A DNA stretch of 64,000 nucleotides from CAVTLG01 sp963735495. GTDB lineage: Bacteria; Chloroflexota; Ktedonobacteria; Ktedonobacterales; Ktedonobacteraceae. Every line of letters starts with the position of its first letter. Positions within the stretch are counted from its first letter, which is position 1. A model generated the notes under the pieces. It made no database searches and was not told the origin of the DNA. It saw only the letters and a list, made by a program, of their open reading frames with translations. Shown piece by piece: positions 18,904 to 27,324 of the stretch. The translations under genes were made by a program, and so were the position numbers. Where the stretch lies: positions 1,054,001-1,118,000 of the forward strand of contig CAVTLG010000002.1 in the NCBI GenBank assembly GCA_963735495.1, given 5' to 3'.

Positions 18904-19623
18904 CTAACAGGCACCTTTACCGCGTACGACTACGGGGACAGTCTTTAGCAGGATAGCTATATCGGCCAGCAGTGAGCATTCCATAACGTATGTGCAGTCG
19001 AGAATACAACGCTGCTCATAATTCGTCTGTGAACGTCCACTGATCTGCCAGAGGCCAGTTATACCAGGCTTCATTTGTTGGCGTAGCGCGCCAAGTTCTC
19101 CGAAAGCAGCGTTTTCCGTGTATTGTATGGCTCGTGGTCCAACGAGGCTCATCTCGCCACGCAGTACATTGAACATTTGTGGCAATTCATCAAGGCTGCT
19201 ATGGCGTAGAAATTTTCCCACACGTGTGATACGAGGGTCATCTGGCAGCTTGCCATGCTGTTGCCAGATCTCTAATAGGGCCGGACGTTGCAGGAGGAAG
19301 ATGTCTGCCTGCTCGAACATACTACGCAACTTATAAGCGCAAAAGGGTTGACCATAGAGACCAACACGTATCTGCTTGTAGAAGATAGGACCGCAATCCT
19401 CACAATAGATGAACAAGGCAATAATGGGAAGCAGCAAGAGGAGCAAAAGCAGTCCTAGCAATGCCCCACAAATATCCAGCCCGCGCTTGCTGATACGATA
19501 AAAGCCGGATAGCTGTAACGCGTGGATCTCGTAGATTGACTGCGCCTTTGGCGTTGGTTGGGCCTGGAGGGACTGGCCCACCGTTTCTAGTTGAATTTCA
19601 TGTAATTCATGTATGCTGTTCAC
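18904..19623 (-). CDS. Initiating undecaprenyl-phosphate sugar-1-phosphate transferase
   Basis: 239 residues, WbaP/RfbP-type catalytic half without the extra N-terminal helices. One hydrophobic helix (about 48-72) follows FYRISKRGLDICGA. Then GPIFYKQIRVGLYGQPF, the YKLRSM motif, DPRITRVGKFLRHSSLDELPQ, GEMSLVGPRA and KPGITGLWQISGRS, all signatures of the family. It starts the glycan on undecaprenyl phosphate at the inner membrane. First gene of the six-gene minus-strand operon, about 20 nt before the Wzz/BY-kinase gene. Confidence 0.93.
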   Translation of the reverse strand: MNSIHELHEIQLETVGQSLQAQPTPKAQSIYEIHALQLSGFYRISKRGLDICGALLGLLLLLLLLPIIALFIYCEDCGPIFYKQIRVGLYGQPFCAYKLRSMFEQADIFLLQRPALLEIWQQHGKLPDDPRITRVGKFLRHSSLDELPQMFNVLRGEMSLVGPRAIQYTENAAFGELGALRQQMKPGITGLWQISGRSQTNYEQRCILDCTYVMECSLLADIAILLKTVPVVVRGKGAC

Positions 19624-20161
19624 AAACCCTGCCTTTCAAGCTGTGTTCAAACATGGTAATGCTAGTGAATGTTGTGCATACTGTGCGAGATTGCCCGTAT
19701 ATGGTTTCCGGGCTACCGATAGGCGATGAAGGATCGGAGGTGACAAAGCAGAGAAAAGGCACTTACCACCACCACCACCATCTGGATTTACATAAAATAT
19801 TACTATATGTGAGGTATTTTATCGCCTCATTAGTTGAAACGTATATTGGATAGAAATGTAACAATTCCAGATGTGTAGATAGAACGTATCGCTTCTGGTG
19901 GAAATTTCGCTAATTCCGCATATTTTTAAGCTTAAATCCTTTTGGCGTCCTATTCTATAGGGTGCTTCAGCACCATGATGGTCGGGACGAGAAGATGGCA
20001 TGCGGGTAGAGAACACTGTTGACAAGCAGTAAGAGGCCACTTAGAATCCATAACAGATGCGTCGAGTTTTTATGTAGGAGTTTCTACTCAGGCGTTTTGA
20101 TACATGCGGCAATATATAGCAAGAGACCTGCCCTCTTATAACTGGCCGGATTGTATGCTAA
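19624..20161. other. Intergenic region upstream of the polysaccharide operon
   Basis: About 540 bases between divergent genes, AT-rich, with a short (ACC)n tract near 19765-19780. It must contain the polysaccharide promoter, but no clear -35/-10 pair was recognised. Confidence 0.5.
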
Positions 20162-22177
20162 ATGAATGATGACGCGAGACATGAAGCTGCTGATGCGCAG
20201 TACGCACTTGGCAGCACGTATAGTGCTACTCAAGATGGAGATCGACAGGCCAATCTGAAAAAGGCTGTTGCTTGTTTTCAAGCGGCTTTAGAACTCTATT
20301 CCCTTAATACTTCCCCTATGGAGTGGGCGCAAACACAACAACAATTAGGCATTGCATATAGTCACTTCTCTGGCGCTGATCGACCTCTGCATCTGAGAAA
20401 ATCACTCGTGGCTCTACAGGCATCCATGGAAGTCTACACCCGCGATACGTTTCCTCTGGCCTGGGCGGGGACACAATACCAGCTTGGTATCACATATATG
20501 GGTCTCCTTGATAGTGATAAACAGCATGCTCTGCAGAAGGCTCTGGCGTGTTTCCAGGGGGCGTTAGAAGTCTATACGCCAGAGACATTTCCTCGTGAGT
20601 GGGCCAGGACGCAGAATAGCCTGGGCGATCTCTACTGCCTATTATCAAATGATGAACGCTATAGTACTTTGCAAAGAGCCGTGGCCTGCTATGAGGCGGC
20701 ACTTACCGTCTATACACGCATGTCTTTTCCGCAAGATTGGGCGCTCACGCAGCATAATCTTGGCAACGTGTATGCTTTCTTACCCGGTGGCGACCGTAGA
20801 GCCAACCTGGAACGGGCTATTAAACATTACCAAGCTGCCTTACAAGTCAACACGTATGAAGCTCATCCCGATCATTGGGCTGATACGATGCATTGCCTGG
20901 GCAATGCTTACCGGAGTATTTCAGATGGAGATAGCGAGTCTTATCTGAGGCAGGCCCTGGCCTGTTATGAAGCGGCCTTGCGTGTTTATACCATCGAACG
21001 TGCTCCCATGGATTGGGCCACCGTACAGAACAATCTGGGTATTACTTATAATCTGATGCAAGAAGGTGACGAGCGAACACGCCTGGCCAGAGCTGCGCAT
21101 TGTTTCCGCGCCGCCTTACAAGTCTATACGCGTGAAGCTCAACCTGTGGAATGGGCCAGGACGCAGAACATGCTCGGTCTCACCTATCTTGATATGCCAG
21201 GCAGCCATGCTCAGGATCATCTGCAGTATGCTATCGATAGTTTCGAGGCTGCCTTGCAAGTATACACGCGCACGAACTTCCCGATTGGCTGGGCAAATGT
21301 GCAAACTAATCTGGGCAATGCCTACTCTAATCTGACAACTGGGAAGCGGCAAGAGCATATACGGAAGGCTATTACTTGCTACGAAGCTGCCTTGTTAGTG
21401 TATAATCGCAAAGCCTTTCCGCTCGATTGGGCCAAAACGCAGAATAGCCTGGGCAATGCCTATTGCTCGCTTACCTATGGTGATCGGAAAGCTGCTGTAC
21501 AAAAAGCTATTACCTGTTATCGTGCAGCGCTGCTTGTTTATGCAAGAGATGATATGCGGATCGCGTGGGCAGCGACTCAGAGCAGTCTCGGTAATGCCTA
21601 TTGTTGTATTGTGGGGGACGAGCGGCAGGACTGTCTGGAAAAGGCTATTGCGTGTTACGAGGTGGCTCTGGAGGTGCAGACATATGCAGATACGCCGGTA
21701 GATTCGGCCAAAACACAGAGTAATCTCGGTACAGCCTACGCGGATTTGCTGACTGGAGATCGACAAGACAACCTCCAGCGCGCTATTGCTTGCTATAATG
21801 CTGCTTTACGGGTATGTACACATACATCTGCATCACTGGATTGGGCTGCCATCCAATTCAATCTGGGTAATGCTTCCTATGCGCTGCTAACAGGTGATCG
21901 CCGGGCAAATCTGGAAGTTGCTATCCAATACTATCAAGCCTCAATGCTTGTCTATACCCGCGTTGACTTCCCATTTGAGTGGGCTGCCAGCCAGAATAAC
22001 TGTGGCAATGCTTACCGCGAACTCTTTGATGGGAAGCGTCGCGCCGACCTGGAGGCTGCCATTGAGTGTTACGAGGCGGCGTTACAGCTATTTCTCGCGT
22101 TCCATAAGGACAATCTGGCACAGGGCGTCCGTGAAAACCTGGAAAAGGCGCGTGCAACCTTGCAGGTGAGCAGCTAA
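20162..22177 (+). CDS. TPR-like repeat protein with about 14 units of 46 residues
   Basis: 671 residues, almost wholly made of tandem units of about 46 residues (13 full and one partial). Consensus: GDR-x-LxxAIxCYEAAL-x-VYT-xx-FPxxWAxTQ-xx-LGNAYxxL. Each unit has two helices in TPR style, with a conserved Trp-Ala and Thr-Gln at the junction. No enzyme domain, signal peptide or membrane segment. In related proteins such repeats follow STAND ATPase or CHAT domains; here they stand alone. Probably a protein-binding scaffold. The ATG lacks a strong ribosome site. Confidence 0.85.
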   Translation: MNDDARHEAADAQYALGSTYSATQDGDRQANLKKAVACFQAALELYSLNTSPMEWAQTQQQLGIAYSHFSGADRPLHLRKSLVALQASMEVYTRDTFPLAWAGTQYQLGITYMGLLDSDKQHALQKALACFQGALEVYTPETFPREWARTQNSLGDLYCLLSNDERYSTLQRAVACYEAALTVYTRMSFPQDWALTQHNLGNVYAFLPGGDRRANLERAIKHYQAALQVNTYEAHPDHWADTMHCLGNAYRSISDGDSESYLRQALACYEAALRVYTIERAPMDWATVQNNLGITYNLMQEGDERTRLARAAHCFRAALQVYTREAQPVEWARTQNMLGLTYLDMPGSHAQDHLQYAIDSFEAALQVYTRTNFPIGWANVQTNLGNAYSNLTTGKRQEHIRKAITCYEAALLVYNRKAFPLDWAKTQNSLGNAYCSLTYGDRKAAVQKAITCYRAALLVYARDDMRIAWAATQSSLGNAYCCIVGDERQDCLEKAIACYEVALEVQTYADTPVDSAKTQSNLGTAYADLLTGDRQDNLQRAIACYNAALRVCTHTSASLDWAAIQFNLGNASYALLTGDRRANLEVAIQYYQASMLVYTRVDFPFEWAASQNNCGNAYRELFDGKRRADLEAAIECYEAALQLFLAFHKDNLAQGVRENLEKARATLQVSS

Positions 22178-22253
22178 AAATAGTGCAGGTAGGTCATTCC
22201 GAGATTACAATAATTGTAAATGCTAATTTTTCTAAGTAATGGTCATTTGTTCA

Positions 22254-22282
22254 TTGACAATTCCCGGCAACCTCTGTAAAAT
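22254..22282 (+). promoter_or_regulatory. Sigma-70-type promoter of the toxin-antitoxin pair
   Basis: TTGACA (22254-22259), a 17-nt spacer and TAAAAT (22277-22282), 40 nt before the antitoxin ATG, which has AGGAGG 7 nt upstream. Confidence 0.8.
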
Positions 22283-22322
22283 AAAGAGAGAAAGCGTTGT
22301 GTTATGACTAGGAGGCAACTTC

Positions 22323-22652
22323 ATGGCTGTTGTACATACAGATCTCTATCGTCATGAGAACCTCGTCCGTAAGTCCATTCAGATTCCATCGACCCAGCAC
22401 AAAGAACTGAAAGCGCTGGCGGTGGAACTGGAAGCCTCATTAGGGGACGTAGTGGAGACAATCATGGACCTCATGAGACAAGACAATTACCAACAGTTAA
22501 AGTCAGCAATCATTGAAAAGCGCCAGCTCAAACTTTCCTCTCTCAACCAATCTCTCGACGATGCATATGCCTATCTTGGTTCAATCCCTGACACTCTTGA
22601 AGACGCGCGCTTTTTTTTGGCGCCGGGCGTGAAGGTATCTTTGCATGAGTGA
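22323..22652 (+). CDS. Putative antitoxin of a MazEF-like pair
   Basis: 109 residues, charged and helical, with KSIQIPSTQHKELKALAVELEASLGDVVETIMDLM resembling a ribbon-helix-helix DNA-binding N-terminus. The C-terminal region is longer than in most MazE proteins and would wrap the toxin. Its last 8 nt overlap the toxin start, the normal sign of translational coupling. Strong promoter and AGGAGG upstream. Assigned as antitoxin by position and fold pattern. Confidence 0.65.
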   Translation: MAVVHTDLYRHENLVRKSIQIPSTQHKELKALAVELEASLGDVVETIMDLMRQDNYQQLKSAIIEKRQLKLSSLNQSLDDAYAYLGSIPDTLEDARFFLAPGVKVSLHE

Positions 22653-23061
22653 AGAGGCCAGGCAGACTCTGCCCAGCCTGAAACAGTCACAGGATGCGCA
22701 TGCGGTGGTCGCGAGTCCCCGCCGTGGAGAGATTTGGGATGTGAATTGGTCGCCTGGTCGTGGTGCAGAACAACAAGGGATGCGCCCGGCTTTGATTATC
22801 CAAAATGACCGTGGCAATTCCTCGTCGTCCTATCCTTTGACTATTGTTGCTTCGATGAGTCGCACTGAACGAGAGCTACCTCTGCACGTACGCATTACGC
22901 CGAATCCAGAGAATGGTTTGACTGATAACACGGATGTGAAGTGCGAGCAGGTGATGACGATAGAAAAATCTCGCCTGATACGCAAACGCGGCTCCATCAG
23001 CCTTGAAGAGTTGCACCGTGTCGATGCTGCTTTACGCTTGAGCTTGAATTTACGAGAGTAA
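22645..23061 (+). CDS. MazF/PemK-type endoribonuclease toxin
   Basis: 138 residues. PemK/MazF core from residue about 30: RGEIWDVNWSPGRGAEQQGMRPALIIQND (conserved RGEIW, G-x-RP-x-hhh-Q-N), then IVASMS, VKCEQVMTIEKSRL and a final helix. Family members cut mRNA at short motifs and are neutralised by the upstream antitoxin. A 27-residue N-terminal extension before the core is unusual; a later start is possible but no good ribosome site is seen there. Confidence 0.85.
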   Translation: MSEEARQTLPSLKQSQDAHAVVASPRRGEIWDVNWSPGRGAEQQGMRPALIIQNDRGNSSSSYPLTIVASMSRTERELPLHVRITPNPENGLTDNTDVKCEQVMTIEKSRLIRKRGSISLEELHRVDAALRLSLNLRE

Positions 23062-23108
23062 ATTTAGCTATCGGTCGAGCAGTGTGCTAGGCAGAGCATT
23101 TTTGTTAA

Positions 23109-23702
23109 TCAAGCGAAAAGTTGCTGTACCTGCACGGGAAAATCTAGCACGACGCGTGAGCGCAATAATTCATTCCCTCCAAAGATTCCCACCAAGTGAT
23201 AGATATTCTGCTCTAACACCAGTACTTCGATGGTCTGTAAATGAGGATCGGCGATCCAGTATTCTGTCACTCCCGAGCGCGCGTATACTGAGTATTTGAC
23301 GTTGCGGTCGTAACTTGTCGTCGCCGGAGAAGCAATTTCGACGATCAGGTCAGGTGCACCTATAATGTGCAAGTGTGTAATTTTATAGCTACTTGCGTTG
23401 AGCAGAACAAGCACATCAGGTTGAACCACGATGTTTGGAGCAAGCTCGACATCGAACGGCGCGGCATAGACTCTGCCAAGGCCAGCAAGTTCAATGTGAT
23501 TGAACAGGTAATGCGAAAACCGTACTGAGGCTTTCTGATGCCATTCAGAAGGAGACGGTGGGGCCATATACAACACTCCATCGATGATTTCATAGTGTTT
23601 TTCATCTGTAGGGAGCGCTGCGTAGTGGTCGTAGGTCCACTGTCCCTGCTGTGGACCAGGAGTGTGATCAGCGGGAATGATTTGATGAGATGTTGTTGCC
23701 AT
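23109..23702 (-). CDS. Uma2 family (DUF820) endonuclease-like protein
   Basis: About 197 residues from the ATG at 23702, chosen because the context GAAAGGCTGTG-n-ATG is shared with the paralogue. PD-(D/E)XK-like order: YEIIDGVLYMAPPSPSEWHQ, VVQPDVLVL, GAPDLIVEIASPATTSYDR (Asp and Glu of the nuclease core) and KYSVYARSGVTEYWIADP (the Lys/Tyr region). The family is very abundant in Chloroflexota and cyanobacteria, with no settled role. It and the next gene are close tandem duplicates. Confidence 0.85.
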   Translation of the reverse strand: MATTSHQIIPADHTPGPQQGQWTYDHYAALPTDEKHYEIIDGVLYMAPPSPSEWHQKASVRFSHYLFNHIELAGLGRVYAAPFDVELAPNIVVQPDVLVLLNASSYKITHLHIIGAPDLIVEIASPATTSYDRNVKYSVYARSGVTEYWIADPHLQTIEVLVLEQNIYHLVGIFGGNELLRSRVVLDFPVQVQQLFA

Positions 23703-23773
23703 TGTCACCACAGCCTTTCATGAAAATGCTACTTATGCTCTTGCCACTTCGCCACACGTCCCCTTTTTGATAA

Positions 23774-24367
23774 TCAAGAGAAAAGGTATTGAACCTGCAC
23801 GGGAAAATCTGGCACGATGCGTGAGCGCAATTGTGCTTTCCCTTCAAAGACTCCCACTGAGTGATAGGTATCTTGCTCCAGAACCAATACTTCGATAGTC
23901 TGTAAATGAGGATCAGCGATCCAATATTCTTTCACTCCAGCTCGCGCATATGCTGTGTATTTTGTGCTGCGGTCGTAGTTTGCTGTGCCAGGGGAGACAA
24001 CTTCGACAACAAGGTCAGGTGCGCCAATGATACGTGAAGGGGTAAATTTATCACTACTTTCGTTTAAGAGCACGCATACATCTGGCTGAACAACCATATG
24101 AGGTGTGAGTTCAACATCAAAAGGGGCACCGAAAACTCGGCCAAGACCAGCAAATTTGATATGCATCATTAAGTACGTGGCAATCAAATAGACGGCCTCC
24201 TGATGAAAGCCACTGGGAGAAGGCGGGGCCATATACAACACTCCATCGATGATTTCGTAACGTTTTCCATCTGAAGGAAGCGCTGCATAATGGCTATAGG
24301 TCCACCGGCCCTGGTGCGGACCTGGGACATGATCGGCAGGAATAACCTGCTGAGACGCTGTTGTCAT
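23774..24367 (-). CDS. Uma2 family (DUF820) endonuclease-like protein, paralogue
   Basis: About 197 residues. Roughly three quarters of its residues match the downstream paralogue by eye. Core motifs: YEIIDGVLYMAPPSPS, VVQPDVCVLL, GAPDLVVEVVSPGTANYDR and KYTAYARAGVKEYWIADP. GAAAGG lies upstream of the ATG at 24367. The 71-nt gap and shared upstream sequence point to a recent tandem duplication. Confidence 0.85.
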   Translation of the reverse strand: MTTASQQVIPADHVPGPHQGRWTYSHYAALPSDGKRYEIIDGVLYMAPPSPSGFHQEAVYLIATYLMMHIKFAGLGRVFGAPFDVELTPHMVVQPDVCVLLNESSDKFTPSRIIGAPDLVVEVVSPGTANYDRSTKYTAYARAGVKEYWIADPHLQTIEVLVLEQDTYHSVGVFEGKAQLRSRIVPDFPVQVQYLFS

Positions 24368-24700
24368 TGTCGCACAGCCTTTCACTATAACATGCTACAA
24401 GCCGTTCTTTCTACGTCGCCACAACCCTCTTCAGTGCAACTACAACATACATTTTGTTAATCTGTATCTATTAGACCATAGTTTCTCTACACGGTCAATC
24501 CTTATAAATGAGTATATATTTATGTAAGGATAGCTGGCTTGCGTGTACTGGTGATCCTCACTCCTGCATATTTAGAGCAAGGTAGACAGCCAATGGCGAT
24601 GGCTGGTCTGATTTGTCGCTATTGGCTGTAGCAGTGCTATATTTCTATGTGATAGAATCGTAGTATAAATATTATACCCACATGTCAGGAGAGAAGCGTT
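24368..24700. other. Intergenic region upstream of pdxS
   Basis: About 330 bases between divergent genes. It contains the hairpin at 24588-24627 and an AT-rich patch GTATAAATATTATA (about 24661-24676) that may hold the pdxS -10. AGGAGAG precedes the pdxS ATG. Confidence 0.5.
24588..24627. promoter_or_regulatory. Strong inverted repeat upstream of pdxS
   Basis: 12-bp arms AGCCAATGGCGA and TCGCTATTGGCT (one mismatch) around a 16-nt loop, about 70 nt before the pdxS start and upstream of the likely -10. No T run on either strand, so a protein-binding site or structured element is more likely than a terminator. Confidence 0.4.
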
Positions 24701-25588
24701 ATGCAGAAGCTAACAGGATCAATACAGGTTAAGCGCAGTTTTCCAGAAATGCTCAAAGGTGGAGTTATCTGTGACGTTGTTAATGCAGAACAGGCGAAAA
24801 TAGCAGAAGATGCGGGAGCGTCTGCTGTGATGGCCCTGGAGCGCGTGCCAGCCGATATTCGTGCGCAGGGTGGTGTCGCTCGGATGAGCGATCCTGAATT
24901 GATTATGCAGATCAAAGAGGCGGTGACTATTCCAGTTATGGCGAAATGCCGCATCGGCCATTTCGTCGAGGCAGAGATTTTACAGGCGATAGGCGTAGAT
25001 TGTATTGATGAATCAGAGGTGCTGACGCCAGTAGATGAGCGCTTTCATGTCAACAAGCATCTATTCTCAGTTCCCTTTGTGTGCGGTGCGCGCGATCTAG
25101 GCGAGGCGCTGCGGCGTATCGGAGAAGGTGCGGCCATGATGCGTACGAAAGGTGAAGCTGGCACGGGTAACGTCGTTGAAGCGGTCCGTCATATGCGAGC
25201 CATTATGGATGGCATTCGTCGTCTCCAGGGTTTGCCGGAAGAAGAGCTGATGACCGAGGCCAAAGATCTGGGAGCACCCTATGAGCTCGTGCGTGAGGTT
25301 GCGCGGAGTGGCAAGCTGCCAGTCGTAAACTTCTCTGCTGGCGGCGTAGCAACGCCGGCTGATGCCGCACTGATGATGAGACTTGGTGCTGAAGGCATCT
25401 TCGTTGGTTCGGGGATTTTCAAGTCAGGCGATCCATTGGCTCGCGCCAAAGCCATTGTGCGTGCTACCACACACTTTCAGGATGCGGCCATCGTCGCAGA
25501 AGTCTCCAGAAACCTGGGAGAGCCAATGGTAGGCATTAATCTTGATACCTTGCCAGAGCAAGAATTAATGGCGCGTCGCGGTTGGTAA
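24701..25588 (+). CDS. pdxS: Pyridoxal 5'-phosphate synthase, synthase subunit
   Basis: 295 residues, full length. It makes PLP from ribose 5-phosphate, glyceraldehyde 3-phosphate and ammonia. Conserved blocks: GGVICDVVNAEQAKIAEDAG, ALERVPADIRAQGGVARM (catalytic Lys region KAxVxxK-like VMAKCRIGHFVEA), ESEVLTPVDE, RTKGEAGTGNVVEAVRHMR and FSAGGVATPADAALMM. AGGAGAG lies about 8 nt before the ATG. Its stop overlaps or abuts the start of pdxT, the partner that supplies ammonia. Confidence 0.97.
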   Translation: MQKLTGSIQVKRSFPEMLKGGVICDVVNAEQAKIAEDAGASAVMALERVPADIRAQGGVARMSDPELIMQIKEAVTIPVMAKCRIGHFVEAEILQAIGVDCIDESEVLTPVDERFHVNKHLFSVPFVCGARDLGEALRRIGEGAAMMRTKGEAGTGNVVEAVRHMRAIMDGIRRLQGLPEEELMTEAKDLGAPYELVREVARSGKLPVVNFSAGGVATPADAALMMRLGAEGIFVGSGIFKSGDPLARAKAIVRATTHFQDAAIVAEVSRNLGEPMVGINLDTLPEQELMARRGW

Positions 25589-25593
25589 CGGGC

Positions 25594-26202
25594 ATGGAGA
25601 CATACAACTTTCCCTTGCGCATCGGCGTATTAGCATTACAAGGTGATTTTGCGGCTCACCTGAAGATGTTAGCTGATCTCGGAGTAGAAGGAAAAGCTAT
25701 TCGACTCCCTGAGCAACTGGAACAAATAAATGGTATAATAATACCAGGTGGTGAGAGCACCACCATTGGAAAACTGATGGTCATCTATGGCCTTCATGAA
25801 GCATTGCAGAAAAAGATACGTGCGGGTGTCCCCGTATGGGGCACCTGCGCAGGCTTGATTTTATTAGCGAAGGAGACGGATAACACTCTTGCTGGTCAGC
25901 CATTGCTGGCTAGTATGGATATTCGGGTCCGCCGTAACGCGTTTGGCAGTCAGCGGGAAAGTTTTGAGACTGATCTGTCGGTGCCCGCATTAGGTGAAGC
26001 GCCATTCCACGCGTTCTTCATCCGAGGACCTGCTATCGAAGCAGTCGGTCCGCAGGTGGAGGTGCTGGCAACGCTCGACGATGGAACCATCGTCGCTGTC
26101 CGAGAAGGAACCTTTTTAGGCACTGCATTTCATCCTGAAATAGCAGGAGACCCACGTTTTCATCAATACTTTCTCCGCATAGTACAGAGCGTCACTGGCT
26201 AG
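25594..26202 (+). CDS. pdxT: Pyridoxal 5'-phosphate synthase, glutaminase subunit
   Basis: About 202 residues from the ATG at 25594; an overlapping TTG at 25582 is possible. Class I glutamine amidotransferase: IGVLALQGDFAAHL, IIPGGESTTIGKL, the nucleophile GTCAGLILLA (Cys), FFIRGPAIE and TAFHPEIAGDPRFH (the His-Glu pair). It releases ammonia from glutamine for PdxS, forming a 12+12 complex. Confidence 0.96.
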   Translation: METYNFPLRIGVLALQGDFAAHLKMLADLGVEGKAIRLPEQLEQINGIIIPGGESTTIGKLMVIYGLHEALQKKIRAGVPVWGTCAGLILLAKETDNTLAGQPLLASMDIRVRRNAFGSQRESFETDLSVPALGEAPFHAFFIRGPAIEAVGPQVEVLATLDDGTIVAVREGTFLGTAFHPEIAGDPRFHQYFLRIVQSVTG

Positions 26203-26248
26203 AGGCTACCCTCAGGCTGTAGACCCCTAGAAGGCGCGGGAGCACTAG

Positions 26249-27313
26249 ATGATACGACCGGTGTTATACGTTGATCTGCCGGGAATCATCTACGCAATTG
26301 ACCACCGGGCTCGCAGCAAACGGCACGAGTTCGCCAACTTTGTGTGCTCATTAGAACCGGCTGAGAACGTCTCGTCTCCGCCTCCTCTTCTCAAAAATAT
26401 ATTACCACTGGATACCGCTGCACGTACCTGGATCTGTGAGGATCATTGGCGTATGCTGGGATTTGCTCAGGTGCGTGAACGACCAGCGCGAACCGCATGG
26501 GAGCTATCTTACCTGGCTTCAATGGCGCAGCCCTCACTTCCCAGCGAAGACATTCTGGCCGCTCTCTTAGAGTACATGCTGGAGATGGCAGCGACTCACG
26601 GGATACTGCGCATTTTTGCGAAAGTGACGGATGAAATCCCCGAGTTGGAGTTATTCCAACGTTCAGGTTTTCAACGCTACGCTCGTGAGTTGACCTATGT
26701 CTACCATCCCACACAGCATGCGCGCGAGTCAACGTTCGCGCCAGCCGAGTCAGACCTGCCTTCACTGCGGCGCTGGAATCGTCACCACGTGTGGGGATTA
26801 TACCAGCTCTACCGCGCGGTAACTCCGCAGCGGGTACAGATGGCAGAGATGCTGGAGAACAGTGAAGAGTACGCAAAACTCCGCGTCGGGTCACTGCAAC
26901 CTCTCCTACCCTTTTTTGCGAAGGGCAGTGAGAATTATGTATGTGACGTAGGCGTGCGTTTAGGAGCGTGGTTGCGGCTCTATCGGGGTCATGGCTCAAC
27001 GCCGCATCGCGTTTCTTTAATTGTCCATCCTGAGCATACGGACCTGGCGGAACCGCTCCTACGCTTCGCCATCAGTAAGCTTTTGGGTGTAGACGTACGA
27101 CCCATCTATTGCCTGGTGCGGGAGTACGATGCTTTTGTTATCACCGCTCTGTGTAACAGTGGATTTGAGCAAGTCGCAACCAAGGTCTTGCTCGTGCGAC
27201 ACATCGCGTTATTCGCGACGAGGCAAAGCACAGTCTCCCTACTGGAGCAACGAGCGGTCTATGGCTTGAAGGGCCTGGGGACGGTCAATTCGCGCCAAAA
27301 AATAATGAGGTGA
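26249..27313 (+). CDS. GNAT-like protein with two acetyltransferase-type halves
   Basis: 354 residues. The N-terminal half has a GNAT-like pattern (MIRPVLYVDLPGIIYAID, RMLGFAQVRE, YMLEMAATHGILRIFAKV, LFQRSGFQRYAR). The C-terminal half repeats a weaker version (LRLYRGHGSTPHRVSLIVHPEH, FVITALCNSGFEQV). The acetyl-CoA loop RxxGxG/A is not clear in either, so activity is doubtful. It probably shares a transcript with the next gene: its TGA lies inside that gene's ribosome site. Confidence 0.55.
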   Translation: MIRPVLYVDLPGIIYAIDHRARSKRHEFANFVCSLEPAENVSSPPPLLKNILPLDTAARTWICEDHWRMLGFAQVRERPARTAWELSYLASMAQPSLPSEDILAALLEYMLEMAATHGILRIFAKVTDEIPELELFQRSGFQRYARELTYVYHPTQHARESTFAPAESDLPSLRRWNRHHVWGLYQLYRAVTPQRVQMAEMLENSEEYAKLRVGSLQPLLPFFAKGSENYVCDVGVRLGAWLRLYRGHGSTPHRVSLIVHPEHTDLAEPLLRFAISKLLGVDVRPIYCLVREYDAFVITALCNSGFEQVATKVLLVRHIALFATRQSTVSLLEQRAVYGLKGLGTVNSRQKIMR

Positions 27314-27324
27314 TAAAACTGCCT

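Noticed and set aside
19536..19853. Plus-strand ORF with a poly-His run
   Set aside because: The His run comes from a simple CAC/ACC repeat in intergenic DNA, and the ORF overlaps the sugar transferase on the other strand.
26391..26999. 202-codon minus-strand ORF over the GNAT-like gene
   Set aside because: Arg/Ser/Pro-rich shadow translation of the plus-strand gene.
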